A DNA stretch of 44,980 nucleotides from Desulfacinum sp. (GCA_014359885.1 JACIYN010000031.1:1-44980); one strand, 5' to 3'; counted from the stretch's first letter, positions 1 to 9,488 are shown. Numbers and translations: made by a program. The notes: generated by a model not told the origin, from the letters alone.

Positions 1-2603
1 TCCGGCCGGCTTCCCCCGGCCTGGGCCATGTCGGGCCGGCCGCCGCCGCTTCCGCCCACCACTTGGGCCACTTCCTTGATGAGATCCCCCGCGTGCACTT
101 TCGGGGTCAGGTCCTTGGTCACGCCCACCAGCAGGAAGACCTTGCCGTCGTGGGCGGCGCCGAGCACCACCACGCCGCTGGGAATGCGCTCCTTGAACCG
201 GTCGTTGAGCTCCCGGAGCGCCTTGGGGCTGGTGGCTTCCACCCGGCTCACCAGGACCTTGGCTCCCCCGATCTCCTGGGCCTGGTCCAGCAGGTCGGCC
301 GACTTCCGGGCGGTCAGGGAGGCCTTGAGGGCTTCCAGCTGCTTTTCCAGATCCTTGTTGTGGGCCAGGAGCCGCTCCACCTTTTCGGGGACCTCTTCCG
401 GGAGGGATTTGAGGCGGCGGGCCGCAGCCGAGAGGGTCTCCCTCTGCTTTTGCCAGTAGGCCAGGGCATGGCGGCCCGTCATGGCCTCGATGCGGCGCAC
501 CCCGGCCGCCACGCTGGTTTCCTGAACGATCAAGAACGTACCGATATCCCCGGTGCGTTCCGTGTGGGTGCCGCCGCAAAGTTCCTTGCTGAAGTCCAGG
601 ATTTCCACGAGTCGCACCGTGTCCCCGTACTTTTCCTCGAACAGGGCCACCGCGCCCGCCCGGAGGGCCTCCTCGAAGCCCATGACCTGCACCTGAAGCG
701 GCCTGTTTTCCCGGATGGCCTCGTTGACCCGGGTCTCGATTTCCAACAGTTCCTCTTCCGTCAAGGCCGCAAAGTGGGTGAAGTCGAAGCGGAAGCGTTC
801 CGGGGCCACCAGCGAACCCGACTGCTTCACGTGGTCGCCCAGCACGTCCCGGAGCACCCGGTGCAGGATGTGGGTGGCGGTGTGGTTGAGGGCCGTATCC
901 TTGCGGCTCTGGGCGTCCACGCTGAGAGTGACCGTCTGTGCCGGCCGCAGGGATCCCTTTTCCACCCGGGCCACATGGACCCAGATGTCGCCCGGAAGCC
1001 GCAACGTATCCGTGACGGCGGCTTCGCCTTCGGGGCCCACGAGCTGCCCCTTGTCGCCCACCTGCCCGCCGGCTTCCCCGTAGAAGGGAGTCCGGTCCGT
1101 CACCACCTCAACGGTCGATCCGCTCGGAGCGGCGTCCACCAGCTTCCCGTCCCGGACGAGCGCCACGATCCGGGCCTGGGCTTCCAGCTGCTCATAGCCC
1201 ACGAATTCCGACCGCACGCCCTGGGAAGACAGGGTCCGATAGGCTTCGCTGATTTCCCTCTCTCCGCTTCCCTTCCAGTGCTTGCGGGACTGTTCCCGCT
1301 GTTTCTCCATCCGTTCTTCGAACCCGGCCTCGTCCACCCCCATGCCCATCTTACGGGCCATGTCGGTGACGATGTCGATGGGAAATCCGTAGGTGTCGTA
1401 GAGCTTGAAGATGAGGTCGCCCGGGACGGTCTGCGCCCCTTCGTCCCGGAGACGGTTCATCTCGTTTTGGAGCAGCCGGAGGCCGTGGTCCAGGGTTTCG
1501 CTGAAACGCTCCTCCTCGTGCAGGATCACCCTCGTGATGTAGTTTCTGTTTTCCAGAAGTTCCGGATAGGTGTCGGCCATGGATTCCATGACCGCCACCA
1601 CCACCTGGTGGAGGAACGGGCGGTTGAGGCCGAGAAAACGCCCGTGACGGAGAGCCCGCCGGATGACGCGCCTCAGGACGTAGCCCCGTCCCTCGTTGCT
1701 GGGAAGAACGCCGTCGCCGATGAGGAAGGCGGCCGCCCGGCCGTGATCGGCGATCACCCGGAAGGAGGCGTCCTTTTCGGGATCGGTGCCGTAGGTGAGC
1801 CCTGAAAGGGCCCCGATGGCGTCCATCATGGGGGCGAACAGGTCCGTGTCGTAGTTGGATCGGACCTTTTGGATGACGGCGGCAATCCGTTCCAGGCCCA
1901 TGCCGGTGTCGATGCTGGGCTTGGGCAGCGGGTGAAGGACTCCGTCCTCGGTCCGGTTGAATTGCATGAAGACCAGGTTCCACAGCTCCAGGTACCGGTC
2001 GCAGTCACATCCGGGGCGGCAGTCGGGCCGGCCGCATCCCATGGCCTCGCCCTGGTCGATGAGGATTTCGGAACAGGGACCGCAGGGACCCGTGTCCCCC
2101 ATGGCCCAGAAGTTGTCCTTGGTGGAAAATTTCAGGATTCGATCCGCCGGCAGGACCTTTTTCCAGTAGCCTTCCGCCTCTTCGTCGGGGCCCAGGTTCA
2201 TGGCCGCGTCGCCTTCGTGGATGGTGGCGTAGAGCTTGTCCTTGGGCAGCCCCATGTGTTCGGTCAGGAACTCCCAGGCGAATCGAATGGCATCTTCCTT
2301 GAAATAGTCACCGAAGGAAAAGTTGCCGAGCATCTCGAAGAAGGTGTGGTGGCGCGCGGTGTATCCCACGTTTTCCAGGTCGTTGTGTTTGCCTCCGGCG
2401 CGCATGCACTTCTGGCTGGTGGCGGCGCGGGTGTAAGGCCGTTTCTCCTCCCCGAGAAAGCACCTCTTGAACTGGTTCATGCCTGCGTTGGTGAAAAGAA
2501 GGGTGGGATCGTCGTGGGGGATGAGCGAGGAGCTCTTGACCACGGTGTGTCCGTGTTCCTGGAAGTATTCCAGAAATGTCTTTCGGATCTCGCGTGCTTT
2601 CAT
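1..2603 (-). CDS. alaS: Alanine--tRNA ligase, C-terminus cut by window edge
   Basis: Charges tRNA-Ala with alanine in the cytoplasm. The reverse-strand protein begins MKAREIRKTFLEYF and continues with the class II synthetase catalytic core (TNAGMNQFK, HHTFFEMLGNFSFGD, then GCGRPDCRPGCDCDRY). The editing domain carries HTATHILH and, further on, CGGTHTERTGDIG, which are its zinc and catalytic motifs. A DHHA1-type C-terminal part follows and ends in GGSGGGRPDMAQAGG just before position 1. About 867 codons are visible, so only a few C-terminal residues should be missing. The ATG at 2603 is preceded by GGAGAGGAG. The gene lies 55 bp downstream of recA; recX, often found between the two, is absent. 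Identity is certain from the motifs. Confidence 0.97.
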   Translation of the reverse strand, partial: MKAREIRKTFLEYFQEHGHTVVKSSSLIPHDDPTLLFTNAGMNQFKRCFLGEEKRPYTRAATSQKCMRAGGKHNDLENVGYTARHHTFFEMLGNFSFGDYFKEDAIRFAWEFLTEHMGLPKDKLYATIHEGDAAMNLGPDEEAEGYWKKVLPADRILKFSTKDNFWAMGDTGPCGPCSEILIDQGEAMGCGRPDCRPGCDCDRYLELWNLVFMQFNRTEDGVLHPLPKPSIDTGMGLERIAAVIQKVRSNYDTDLFAPMMDAIGALSGLTYGTDPEKDASFRVIADHGRAAAFLIGDGVLPSNEGRGYVLRRVIRRALRHGRFLGLNRPFLHQVVVAVMESMADTYPELLENRNYITRVILHEEERFSETLDHGLRLLQNEMNRLRDEGAQTVPGDLIFKLYDTYGFPIDIVTDMARKMGMGVDEAGFEERMEKQREQSRKHWKGSGEREISEAYRTLSSQGVRSEFVGYEQLEAQARIVALVRDGKLVDAAPSGSTVEVVTDRTPFYGEAGGQVGDKGQLVGPEGEAAVTDTLRLPGDIWVHVARVEKGSLRPAQTVTLSVDAQSRKDTALNHTATHILHRVLRDVLGDHVKQSGSLVAPERFRFDFTHFAALTEEELLEIETRVNEAIRENRPLQVQVMGFEEALRAGAVALFEEKYGDTVRLVEILDFSKELCGGTHTERTGDIGTFLIVQETSVAAGVRRIEAMTGRHALAYWQKQRETLSAAARRLKSLPEEVPEKVERLLAHNKDLEKQLEALKASLTARKSADLLDQAQEIGGAKVLVSRVEATSPKALRELNDRFKERIPSGVVVLGAAHDGKVFLLVGVTKDLTPKVHAGDLIKEVAQVVGGSGGGRPDMAQAGGSRP

Positions 2604-2658
2604 CAGGGGGTTCTCCTCTCCGGATAAGATCTTCGCGTCGTCTTCGCCGACAGCGGGA

Positions 2659-3687
2659 TCAGGAATCGACGGATTCCACGTCGGGCAGGGTCGGCAGGAA
2701 GTGGCGTTCCCGCACCTTGTTTTCGATCTCCTGCAGCAGGTCGGCGTGTTCCCGCAGGAAGTTCTTGACGTTTTCCCGTCCCTGGCCCAGGCGTTCGCCG
2801 TCGTAGGAATACCAGGTGCCCGATTTCTCGATGATGTTGGCGGCCACGGCCAGGTCGAGCACGTCGCCTTCCCGGGAAATGCCCCGCCCGTAGACCACAT
2901 CGAACTCGGCTTCCTTGAAGGGGGGAGCGATCTTGTTCTTGACCACCTTGACCCGGGTGCGGTTGCCCACCACCTCCTGGCCTTCCTTGATGGGGCCGAT
3001 TCTGCGGATGTCCAGGCGCTGGGTGGCGTAGAACTTGAGCGCGTTGCCGCCCGTGGTCGTTTCGGGCGATCCGTACATGGTCCCGATCTTCATGCGGATC
3101 TGGTTGATGAAGATGACGCAGGTCCGGGACTTGCTGATGCTGGCGGTGAGCTTGCGAAGGGCCTGGCTCATGAGCCGGGCCTGCAGGCCCACGTGGGGGT
3201 CGCCCATCTCGCCTTCGATTTCCGCCTTGGGCACGAGAGCGGCCACCGAGTCGATGACGATCACGTCGATGGCGTTGCTGCGCACCAGGATCTCGGCGAT
3301 CTCCAGGGCCTGTTCGCCGTAATCGGGCTGGCTGATCAGAAGATCGTCCACGTTCACGCCCAGCTTCCGGGCATAATGGACATCCAGGGCGTGCTCGGCA
3401 TCGATGAATGCCGCCAGTCCGCCCTTTTTCTGCGCCTCGGCGATCACATGGAGGGCCAGCGTGGTCTTGCCGGAAGATTCCGGCCCGTAGATTTCCACGA
3501 TGCGGCCTCGGGGAACGCCGCCGATGCCCAGCGCCAGGTCCAGGGACAGGCACCCGGTTGAGATGACGGGTATTTCCACGGCATGGGACCCCTCGCCCAG
3601 CCGCATGATGGATCCCTTGCCACACTGGCGCTCGATCTGCGCCATGGCGATATCGATGGCCTTCTGTCGGTCGTCGGGTGCCGTCAT
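2659..3687 (-). CDS. recA: Recombinase RecA
   Basis: RecA forms an ATP-dependent filament on single-stranded DNA, drives strand exchange and triggers LexA autocleavage. The 342-residue product has normal length. The Walker A motif [13 protein letters not shown] is near residue 70, a Walker B-like [15 protein letters not shown] near 145, and the L2-loop region [19 protein letters not shown] near 195-215, all as in the family. The C-terminal tail is short and modestly acidic. The gene follows thpR by 37 bp and precedes alaS in an apparent minus-strand operon with cinA, a common recA context. I found no convincing LexA box in the short gap upstream, so any SOS control would have to act at a promoter further upstream. 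Confidence 0.98.
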   Translation of the reverse strand: MTAPDDRQKAIDIAMAQIERQCGKGSIMRLGEGSHAVEIPVISTGCLSLDLALGIGGVPRGRIVEIYGPESSGKTTLALHVIAEAQKKGGLAAFIDAEHALDVHYARKLGVNVDDLLISQPDYGEQALEIAEILVRSNAIDVIVIDSVAALVPKAEIEGEMGDPHVGLQARLMSQALRKLTASISKSRTCVIFINQIRMKIGTMYGSPETTTGGNALKFYATQRLDIRRIGPIKEGQEVVGNRTRVKVVKNKIAPPFKEAEFDVVYGRGISREGDVLDLAVAANIIEKSGTWYSYDGERLGQGRENVKNFLREHADLLQEIENKVRERHFLPTLPDVESVDS

Positions 3688-3724
3688 GGACGGTCCTCCT
3701 GATCGTCTCGGGTGTCGTCAATCA

Positions 3725-4294
3725 TCAGGCCGGACCTCCCAGGGGGATGCGGTGGAGCGGTGTGTAACGGGCGCCGTCCGGCCTCAAATCGCTTTTATAC
3801 AATACCACTTGGGACACGTCAAAAACTACGCCTTCGAAGGATCGCCCCGCCAGAAGGGCCTCCTGGAGTCCCCTCAGGTTTCGGGTTCCCTTCACCCGCC
3901 CGATGGTGAGATGGGCTCGAAACGGACGGTTTTCCGGCGGGTAACCCAGGGGTGCCAGGGCGCCTTCCACCTTTCCGTGGAGCGCTTTCAGGGCCTGCAG
4001 GTCCCCCTGTACGCCGACCCAGACGACCCGCATGTTCTTGAGGGTCGGGAAGGCGCCGCACCCCGCGGGCTGGAGTTGGAAGGGCGGCTGATCGGAAACG
4101 GCTCGGGTGAGAGCCCGGGCCATGTCCCCGATGCGCTCCGGCGGAACGTCTCCCAGGAACTTGAGGGTCAGGTGGACCCGGTCCACGGGGATCCATCGCA
4201 CGGGAAGATCCCTCTGCCTGAGAGGGGCCGCAAACGTGTCCAGGGATCTCTGGACGGGTTCCGGCAGATCCAGGGCCACAAAGGTGCGAATCAT
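3725..4294 (-). CDS. thpR: RNA 2',3'-cyclic phosphodiesterase (ThpR/LigT family)
   Basis: A 2H phosphoesterase that opens 2',3'-cyclic phosphates on RNA ends; the family also has RNA ligase activity in vitro. The two catalytic HxT motifs are visible: HLTLKFLG near residue 42 and HLTIGRVK near residue 125. The product is about 189 residues, normal for the family. I start it at the ATG at 4294 (MIRTFVALDLPEPV) rather than the longer possible start at 4312, because this ATG overlaps the cinA stop as ATGA, a classic translational-coupling arrangement, and begins exactly where the family fold starts. It sits between cinA and recA in the minus-strand operon. Confidence 0.93.
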   Translation of the reverse strand: MIRTFVALDLPEPVQRSLDTFAAPLRQRDLPVRWIPVDRVHLTLKFLGDVPPERIGDMARALTRAVSDQPPFQLQPAGCGAFPTLKNMRVVWVGVQGDLQALKALHGKVEGALAPLGYPPENRPFRAHLTIGRVKGTRNLRGLQEALLAGRSFEGVVFDVSQVVLYKSDLRPDGARYTPLHRIPLGGPA

Positions 4295-5553
4295 GGCTTG
4301 AGCATCCTCCACAGGAGAGTCAGGGCGGCATGGGCCGACTGCTGCTGAATGCGCTCACGGCTTCCGTGGAACAGGCACCGCTTGACCCGGGTTTGCTCCC
4401 CCACGGAACATCCCACAAAGACGGTCCCCACGGGCTTTTCGGGGCTTCCGCCGGTGGGGCCGGCGATTCCGGTGACGGCGAGAGCCGCATCCACCCTCGC
4501 CCTTTCCCGGGCGCCCTCGGCCATGGCTCGGCACACCGGCTCACTCACCGCGCCGTGGGCCGCCAGGATTTCCGGAGGGACGCCCAACAGTTCCTCCTTG
4601 GCGCGATTGCTGTATGTCACGTAGCCCCGCTCGAAGTAGTGGGAAGCTCCCGCAACGCCGGTGATCTTCCGGGCGAGCAGGCCCCCGGTGCACGATTCGG
4701 CCACGGCCAGCATCCAGCCCTTTTCCCGCAGAAGACGGCCGACCACCACTTCCAGGGACTCGTCGTCCCGGCCGCTCACGTGCTCCTCGCCGAGAAGGGC
4801 CGTCACGCGGGCTTCCGCCCTGTCCAAGGCCTCGGCCACTTCCGCCTCGCTTCGCCCCACGGCCAGAAGCGTGACCCAGTTTTCCCCCACCTGGGGAAGG
4901 TAACCCAGCACCACGCCCGTTTCCACCGGGTCGAAGTCCTGGAGGCGCTGGTTGATCTCCGCTTCCATCATCTCCTGCACGCGCAGGATGCGCTTTCGGG
5001 TGACGGGACGGTGGGGAAACCGGCGCTTCAGATCCGGAAGCACGATTTCGTCCAAAAGGGTTTCCATCTCGTAGGGGACGCCGGGCAGAAAGTAGCAGGG
5101 CACGCCCCGGTGTTCCAGGAGGAACCCGGCCATGGGCCGTCCCGGGGCCATCTTGGTGGCCCCGCGGGGAAGTTCGGCAAGCCTCTGGATGCGGTGGTTC
5201 CAGGGGGTGCCCGTGGTTCGGGCGCGCTCCTTGAGGCGCTGCAGATCCCATGGGTCCACGGCCAGGGGAAGTGAAAAGGCGCGGGCCACCGCTTCCTTGG
5301 TTCGGTCGTCGTCCGTGGGGCCCAAACCTCCCGTGACGATCAGGAAGGCGGATACGGGCAAGAGCTGCTGCAGGGCCCCGGCAATGGCTTCTTCCCGGTC
5401 TTCCACGGTGATCACCCGTTGCAGGCGGAATCCATTGGTGCGGAGCGCCACGGCGATGTGGTGGGCGTTGGTGTTGAGAATATCGCCCAGAAGGATTTCA
5501 TCGCCGATGGTCAGCAGGGATCCGCCCACATGCGTTGCCGTCTCCGGTGTCAT
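4291..5553 (-). CDS. cinA: CinA family protein: MoCF-like domain fused to NMN amidohydrolase (PncC)
   Basis: Two-domain CinA of about 420 residues. The N-terminal MoCF_biosynth-like domain (LLTIGDEILLGDILNTN at the start, then VTGGLGPTDDDRTKEAVA) belongs to the ADP-ribose pyrophosphatase/COG1058 type. The C-terminal CinA domain (VAESCTGGLLARKITGVAG, then VTGIAGPTGGSPEKPVGTV) is the nicotinamide-nucleotide amidase used in pyridine nucleotide salvage. I chose the ATG at 5553 because GGAGGGGAG lies directly upstream and the domain begins about ten residues later; a longer frame to 5619 would add a low-complexity leader. The gene ends in an ATGA overlap with thpR and is two genes upstream of recA, a conserved pairing. 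Confidence 0.95.
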   Translation of the reverse strand: MTPETATHVGGSLLTIGDEILLGDILNTNAHHIAVALRTNGFRLQRVITVEDREEAIAGALQQLLPVSAFLIVTGGLGPTDDDRTKEAVARAFSLPLAVDPWDLQRLKERARTTGTPWNHRIQRLAELPRGATKMAPGRPMAGFLLEHRGVPCYFLPGVPYEMETLLDEIVLPDLKRRFPHRPVTRKRILRVQEMMEAEINQRLQDFDPVETGVVLGYLPQVGENWVTLLAVGRSEAEVAEALDRAEARVTALLGEEHVSGRDDESLEVVVGRLLREKGWMLAVAESCTGGLLARKITGVAGASHYFERGYVTYSNRAKEELLGVPPEILAAHGAVSEPVCRAMAEGARERARVDAALAVTGIAGPTGGSPEKPVGTVFVGCSVGEQTRVKRCLFHGSRERIQQQSAHAALTLLWRMLKP

Positions 5554-5603
5554 CTCCCCTCCTTGCAAATCCGTTCCTCCCGGTGCCTCTCCGGACCACT
5601 TCG

Positions 5604-5660
5604 CCCCATCCCCCGTCACTCATCCCCCGTCACTCGTCACTCATCACCCGTCACTCATCC
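5604..5660. repeat. Short degenerate tandem repeat at larC stop codon
   Basis: On the plus strand the unit is about CCCGTCACTCAT, repeated four to five times with small changes. On the minus strand it reads as purine-rich ATGAGTGACGGG units. It overlaps the last four codons and stop of larC, so the C-terminus MSDG is repeat-encoded, and it fills most of the larC-cinA gap. Confidence 0.75.
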
Positions 5661-6816
5661 GGGCCAGGCGTTTCGCTTCCTCATAGACGACCACAATGGA
5701 AACGTTGTGTTCCCGAGCCGCCCGTTTGCAGTCGTCGTATTCCGGCTGGATCCGGATGGAGCCGTCCGGCGCATGGGCTTCCTTCACGGTGACGGGTCCC
5801 CACGGGGTGGTCACCCGGAAGGTTCGGCGCGGGAGCTCGGCCCGCTCCACGGCGTACCAGCGCACGCCCAGGCTGGAGGTGTCCGAGAAAATCCTTCGGA
5901 GGAGCTGGTCTTTCCTTTCCGGTTCCGCCAGAACGCGCACCAGCACGGCCGGCCGGTTCTTCTTCATGTGCATGGGGATCAGGGAGACGTCCAGGGCGCC
6001 GTCCCGGAGGCATCCTTCCAGGAGGTGGTCGTAAAATTCCGGGTTCATGTCGTCGATGTGGGTTTCCAAAACGAGCAGCGGCCGGGAGGGGAGCTCGGCC
6101 TGCGTCTCTCCCACCATGAGGCGCAGCACGTTGGGCGGGTTCTCTTCGGGGTGGCTTCCCACGCCGTAGCCCGCCTTTTCCAGGGTCATGGGAGGGATCG
6201 GGCCGAAGGCGCGGCAGACGGTGGTGAGAATGGCCGCACCCGTGGGGGTGACGAGCTCCCGCGAGGCGTCGCCGGAACGGATCGGCACCCCTTCCAGCAG
6301 CGCCACCGTGGCCGGCGCGGGCAGGGGCAGGCGGCCGTGGGAGCACTCCACGAACCCACGGCCCAGGGGAAGGGGGGAACAGGCGGCATGGCGGATGCCC
6401 AAAAGCTCCAGGCCCAGGACCGCCCCCACGATATCCACCACGGTGTCCAGGGCTCCCACCTCGTGGAAGTGGACCTCTTCCGGATCCATTCCATGCACCC
6501 GGGCTTCGGCTTCAGCCAGCCTCCTCAGGATCCCCAGGGACGTTTCCCTGACCGTCTCCGGCAGGCGGGATCGCTCCAGGAGCGATTTCAGATCCCGGTA
6601 GTGCCGGTGGGGCTGGCGGCTCTCCTCGCGCACCACCAGCCGGGTGCCCGTGATGGCTCCTCGGGCCTCTCGCCGTGTTTCCAGGCTCCAACCCGGGAGG
6701 TTCAGCGCTTTCAGGCCGCTTTCCAGTTCCTCTTGCGGAAGTCCCACATCCAGCAGGGCGCCCAGGATCATGTCGCCGCTGGCGCCGGAAAAGGCATCGA
6801 AATAGGCGATTCGCAT
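5644..6816 (-). CDS. larC: Nickel pincer cofactor biosynthesis protein LarC
   Basis: LarC inserts nickel into the pincer cofactor of lactate racemase (LarA) and related enzymes, as a CTP-dependent cyclometallase. The 390-residue product starts MRIAYFDAFSGASGDM, the hallmark N-terminus of the family, and continues with a His-rich segment (VHFHEVGALDTVVDIVGA near residue 145) and the C-terminal ferredoxin-like LarC2 region (LETHIDDMNPEFYDHLLEG near 245). It is a single intact reading frame; in some species LarC is made by programmed frameshifting between two frames, which is not needed here. No larA, larB or larE is in the window, so its client enzyme is elsewhere or it serves another LarA homologue. 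It begins 4 bp after the lon stop, so the two are surely co-transcribed. Confidence 0.93.
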   Translation of the reverse strand: MRIAYFDAFSGASGDMILGALLDVGLPQEELESGLKALNLPGWSLETRREARGAITGTRLVVREESRQPHRHYRDLKSLLERSRLPETVRETSLGILRRLAEAEARVHGMDPEEVHFHEVGALDTVVDIVGAVLGLELLGIRHAACSPLPLGRGFVECSHGRLPLPAPATVALLEGVPIRSGDASRELVTPTGAAILTTVCRAFGPIPPMTLEKAGYGVGSHPEENPPNVLRLMVGETQAELPSRPLLVLETHIDDMNPEFYDHLLEGCLRDGALDVSLIPMHMKKNRPAVLVRVLAEPERKDQLLRRIFSDTSSLGVRWYAVERAELPRRTFRVTTPWGPVTVKEAHAPDGSIRIQPEYDDCKRAAREHNVSIVVVYEEAKRLARMSDG

Positions 6817-6820
6817 GGGT

Positions 6821-9154
6821 TCAACGGGCCTCCGGTGGGAAGATTCTTTCCAGGGCTTGGTCCATGTGGTCCACGGGGACGAAGGTTGCCTTCCTCTGGA
6901 TGTAGGACGGCAGTTCCCGAACGTCTCGCAGGTTTTCCCGGGGGATGAGAACCTCCTTCAGGCCGTTTCGGACCGCGGCCAGGGCCTTTTCCTTGAATCC
7001 GCCCACCGGCAGCACGTCCCCCAGCAGGGAGATTTCCCCCGTCATTCCCACGGCCTTTCTGAGAGGCCGTTCCAGCAGCGCGGAAACCATCGCCGAACAG
7101 AGGGCCATGCCCGCCGACGGTCCGTCCTTGGGGATGGCTCCCGCCGGCACATGGATGTGGATGTCCGTCTTTTCGTGGAAGTCCGGCTCCAGGCCCAGCA
7201 ACCGGTATCGGGTGCGGATGAAGGTGAGCGCCGCCCGGGCGGACTCCTTCATCACCTGTCCCAGATGTCCCGTGAGGATGAGTTCGCCCTTGCCGGGCAT
7301 GACCGCCGTCTCCACGCGCAGCACCTCCCCTCCGTGGGGCGTCCAGGCCAGGGCCATGGCGACTCCGGGGATGGCGGGTGCCACGCCCACGGGATTGGTC
7401 GGCTGGGGCGGTCCCAGGATCTGGGGCAGATGGGATCGGGTGATCCGGAAGGGCGGGGCCACCCCTTCCGCCAACCGGCGGGCCACCTTGCGGCAAAGCG
7501 TGGCCAGGGTCCGTTCCAGCTGGCGCACGCCGGATTCCCGCGTGTAGGATCGAACGATCTCCACCAGGGCCGGCCCGCTCAGTTCCAGATAGTCGGGTTC
7601 CAGACCGCTTTCCCGGATCTGCCGCGGGAGCAGATAGGCGGAGGCGATGGCCACCTTTTCCTTTTCCGTGTATCCGGACAGGTAGAGCACCTCCATGCGG
7701 TCCACCAGGGCCGGAGGGACGTTTTCCAGGCTGTTGGCGGTGGCGATGAAAAGAACCCCGGACAGGTCGAACGGGACGTTCAGATAGTGATCCGAAAAGG
7801 TGCTGTTCTGTTCGGGGTCCAGCACCTCCAGGAGGGCCGCGGCGGGGTCTCCCCGGGCGTCGGAGCCGATCTTGTCGATTTCGTCCAGCATGAAGACGGG
7901 ATTGTTGGTTCCGGCCGTGCGGAGTCCCTGGACGATCCTCCCGGGCATGGCTCCCAGATAGGTGCGCCGGTGGCCGCGGATTTCGGCTTCGTCGCGGATG
8001 CCTCCCAGGGAAAGGCGGACAAACCGGCGGCCCATGGCCTTGGCGATGGACCGGCCGAGAGACGTCTTGCCCACGCCGGGCGGGCCCACGAGGCACAGGA
8101 TGGCGCCCTTGACCCGGCCCTTGAGGCTGCACACGCCCAGGAAATCCAGAATGCGGTCTTTGACCTTTTCCATGTTGTGGTGGTCGGCGTCCAGCACGGC
8201 GGCGGCCGTCTTGAGATCCAGTCGGTCGGTGGTGCTGCGGTTCCAGGGCATCTCGATGAGCCAGTCCAGGTAGGTGCGCACCACGGCCGCTTCGGCGGCG
8301 TCCGCCTGCATCATGGCCAGCCGGTCCAGTTCGCGAAGGGCCTCCCGGCGGGCCTCCGGCGGCATCTGGGCCGCTTCGATCTTTTCCCGGTATTGGGCGA
8401 TTTCCCTTTCTTCGTCCCATTCGCCCAGTTCCCGGCGGATGGCGTGGAGTTGTTCGCGCAGGTACCGCTCCCTCTGGCGGCGCAGCAGGGCGCTTTGGGC
8501 TTCCGACTCGATTTCCACCTGCACCTCGGCCTTCTGCAGCTCCTCCAGGAGCAGGGAAGCCACCCGCCGGAGTCGGGCGACAGGGTCCGGCATGGCCATG
8601 AGATCGCAACAATCCTGGGGGTTCAGGTGGAGATTGAAGGCGAGGAGGTCCGCCAGCCGGCCGGGGGTGGCGGCGCCCTGGAGGACGGCGTCGGCGTCGG
8701 CAGCGTTCATGCCGCGGAGCATGAAGAGCTTCACCCCCATGCTTCGCGCCTTTTCCATGAGTTCCAAGGTGGAGGGGTCCGGCTTCTCGTCCGCCTCCAC
8801 CAGCGGTTCCACCCGCACCAGAACGCCGGTGTCGGAGCGCACCACCCGCCGCACCCGCCCCTTGGCGATGCCCTGGACCAGGATCTTGAGCCTTCCGTCC
8901 TCCAGGGAGGTGCTGTTGAGGATCAGGGCCACGCACCCCAGGGTCCCTTCGGCCACGGGTGCGTCCGCATCCAGGCAGGAGGCCTCCAGAGAACAGGTGG
9001 CCAGAAAGAGGTAGCCGCCCAGGTTCCGGGCCCGATCCACCGCCGCCCGCTCCCTGGGGTCGGTGATGAACACGGGCAGGATCATGGTGGGAAAGAGCAT
9101 CATGTGGCGAAGCGGCAGCAGGGGCAGGTCTTCGGGCCAGTAGGCTGTCGTCAT
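6821..9154 (-). CDS. lon: ATP-dependent protease Lon
   Basis: Cytoplasmic AAA+ serine protease that degrades misfolded and regulatory proteins. In order: an N-terminal LON substrate-binding domain (LPLLPLRHMMLFPTMILPVF), a helical region, the AAA module with Walker A GPPGVGKTSLGRS and FMLDEIDKIG, and the protease domain with the Ser-Lys dyad in PKDGPSAGMALCSAM and GGFKEKALAA. About 777 residues, typical of LonA. I use the ATG at 9154. A well-spaced promoter lies at 9182-9210, which would put a longer frame starting at 9265 upstream of transcription. The GTG five codons upstream (9169) is an alternative because GGAGGG lies close to it. The gene heads the minus-strand run lon-larC-cinA-thpR-recA-alaS. 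Confidence 0.96.
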   Translation of the reverse strand: MTTAYWPEDLPLLPLRHMMLFPTMILPVFITDPRERAAVDRARNLGGYLFLATCSLEASCLDADAPVAEGTLGCVALILNSTSLEDGRLKILVQGIAKGRVRRVVRSDTGVLVRVEPLVEADEKPDPSTLELMEKARSMGVKLFMLRGMNAADADAVLQGAATPGRLADLLAFNLHLNPQDCCDLMAMPDPVARLRRVASLLLEELQKAEVQVEIESEAQSALLRRQRERYLREQLHAIRRELGEWDEEREIAQYREKIEAAQMPPEARREALRELDRLAMMQADAAEAAVVRTYLDWLIEMPWNRSTTDRLDLKTAAAVLDADHHNMEKVKDRILDFLGVCSLKGRVKGAILCLVGPPGVGKTSLGRSIAKAMGRRFVRLSLGGIRDEAEIRGHRRTYLGAMPGRIVQGLRTAGTNNPVFMLDEIDKIGSDARGDPAAALLEVLDPEQNSTFSDHYLNVPFDLSGVLFIATANSLENVPPALVDRMEVLYLSGYTEKEKVAIASAYLLPRQIRESGLEPDYLELSGPALVEIVRSYTRESGVRQLERTLATLCRKVARRLAEGVAPPFRITRSHLPQILGPPQPTNPVGVAPAIPGVAMALAWTPHGGEVLRVETAVMPGKGELILTGHLGQVMKESARAALTFIRTRYRLLGLEPDFHEKTDIHIHVPAGAIPKDGPSAGMALCSAMVSALLERPLRKAVGMTGEISLLGDVLPVGGFKEKALAAVRNGLKEVLIPRENLRDVRELPSYIQRKATFVPVDHMDQALERIFPPEAR

Positions 9155-9181
9155 GGCGTGTCTTGTCACCCTCCGGCCTCC

Positions 9182-9210
9182 CCCATAGCAACGGGTCGAT
9201 GGGTTGTCAA
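9182..9210 (-). promoter_or_regulatory. Predicted sigma70 promoter of lon
   Basis: On the minus strand TTGACA (9210-9205) is followed by a 17-nt spacer and TATGGG (9187-9182). The -35 box is perfect, the spacing is ideal and the -10 is weak but starts TAT. Transcription would begin about 20 nt before the lon ATG. Confidence 0.55.
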
Positions 9211-9220
9211 CAAGGATGAC

Positions 9221-9249
9221 TTGACAGCACCCGGGCGCGATGATAGTAG
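9221..9249 (+). promoter_or_regulatory. Predicted sigma70 promoter of the tRNA-Ser pair
   Basis: TTGACA at 9221-9226, a 17-nt spacer, then TAGTAG at 9244-9249, with TGATAG giving an alternative register. Initiation near 9256 would leave a short leader before the first tRNA at 9277. It is arranged divergently to the lon promoter. Confidence 0.5.
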
Positions 9250-9276
9250 GACTTTCACTCAGCATCGCCCGCGCGC

Positions 9277-9369
9277 GGAGGGATGGCCGAGTGGTTTAAG
9301 GCGGCGGTCTTGAAAACCGTTGGCCGGTTAGCAGCCGGCCCGTGGGTTCGAATCCTACTCCCTCCGCCA
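9277..9369 (+). tRNA. tRNA-Ser (anticodon UGA)
   Basis: Class II tRNA with a long variable arm. Acceptor stem GGAGGGA pairs with TCCCTCC, the anticodon stem GCGGT/ACCGT holds the loop CTTGAAA with anticodon TGA, and the T-arm contains GGTTCGAATCC. The discriminator G and the CCA end are encoded. It decodes UCA and related UCN codons. Confidence 0.97.
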
Positions 9370-9384
9370 AACGGTTTGTCCAGT

Positions 9385-9477
9385 GGAGAGATGGCCGAGT
9401 CGGCTGAAGGCGCTCGCCTGCTAAGCGAGTGTACTCCGAAAGGGGTACCGAGGGTTCGAATCCCTCTCTCTCCGCCA
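9385..9477 (+). tRNA. tRNA-Ser (anticodon GCU)
   Basis: Acceptor stem GGAGAGA pairs with TCTCTCC, the anticodon stem CTCGC/GCGAG encloses CTGCTAA with anticodon GCT, and a long variable arm (ACTCCGAAAGGGGTA region) and T-arm GGTTCGAATCC follow. GCCA is encoded at the 3' end. It decodes AGC/AGU. It lies 15 bp after the tRNA-Ser(UGA) and is probably processed from the same transcript. Confidence 0.97.
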
Positions 9478-9488
9478 TTGCTTCCAGG

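Noticed and set aside
6815..9313. An 832-codon plus-strand frame opposite lon
   Set aside because: It is a shadow of lon, contains no domain and runs through the divergent promoters into the tRNA gene.
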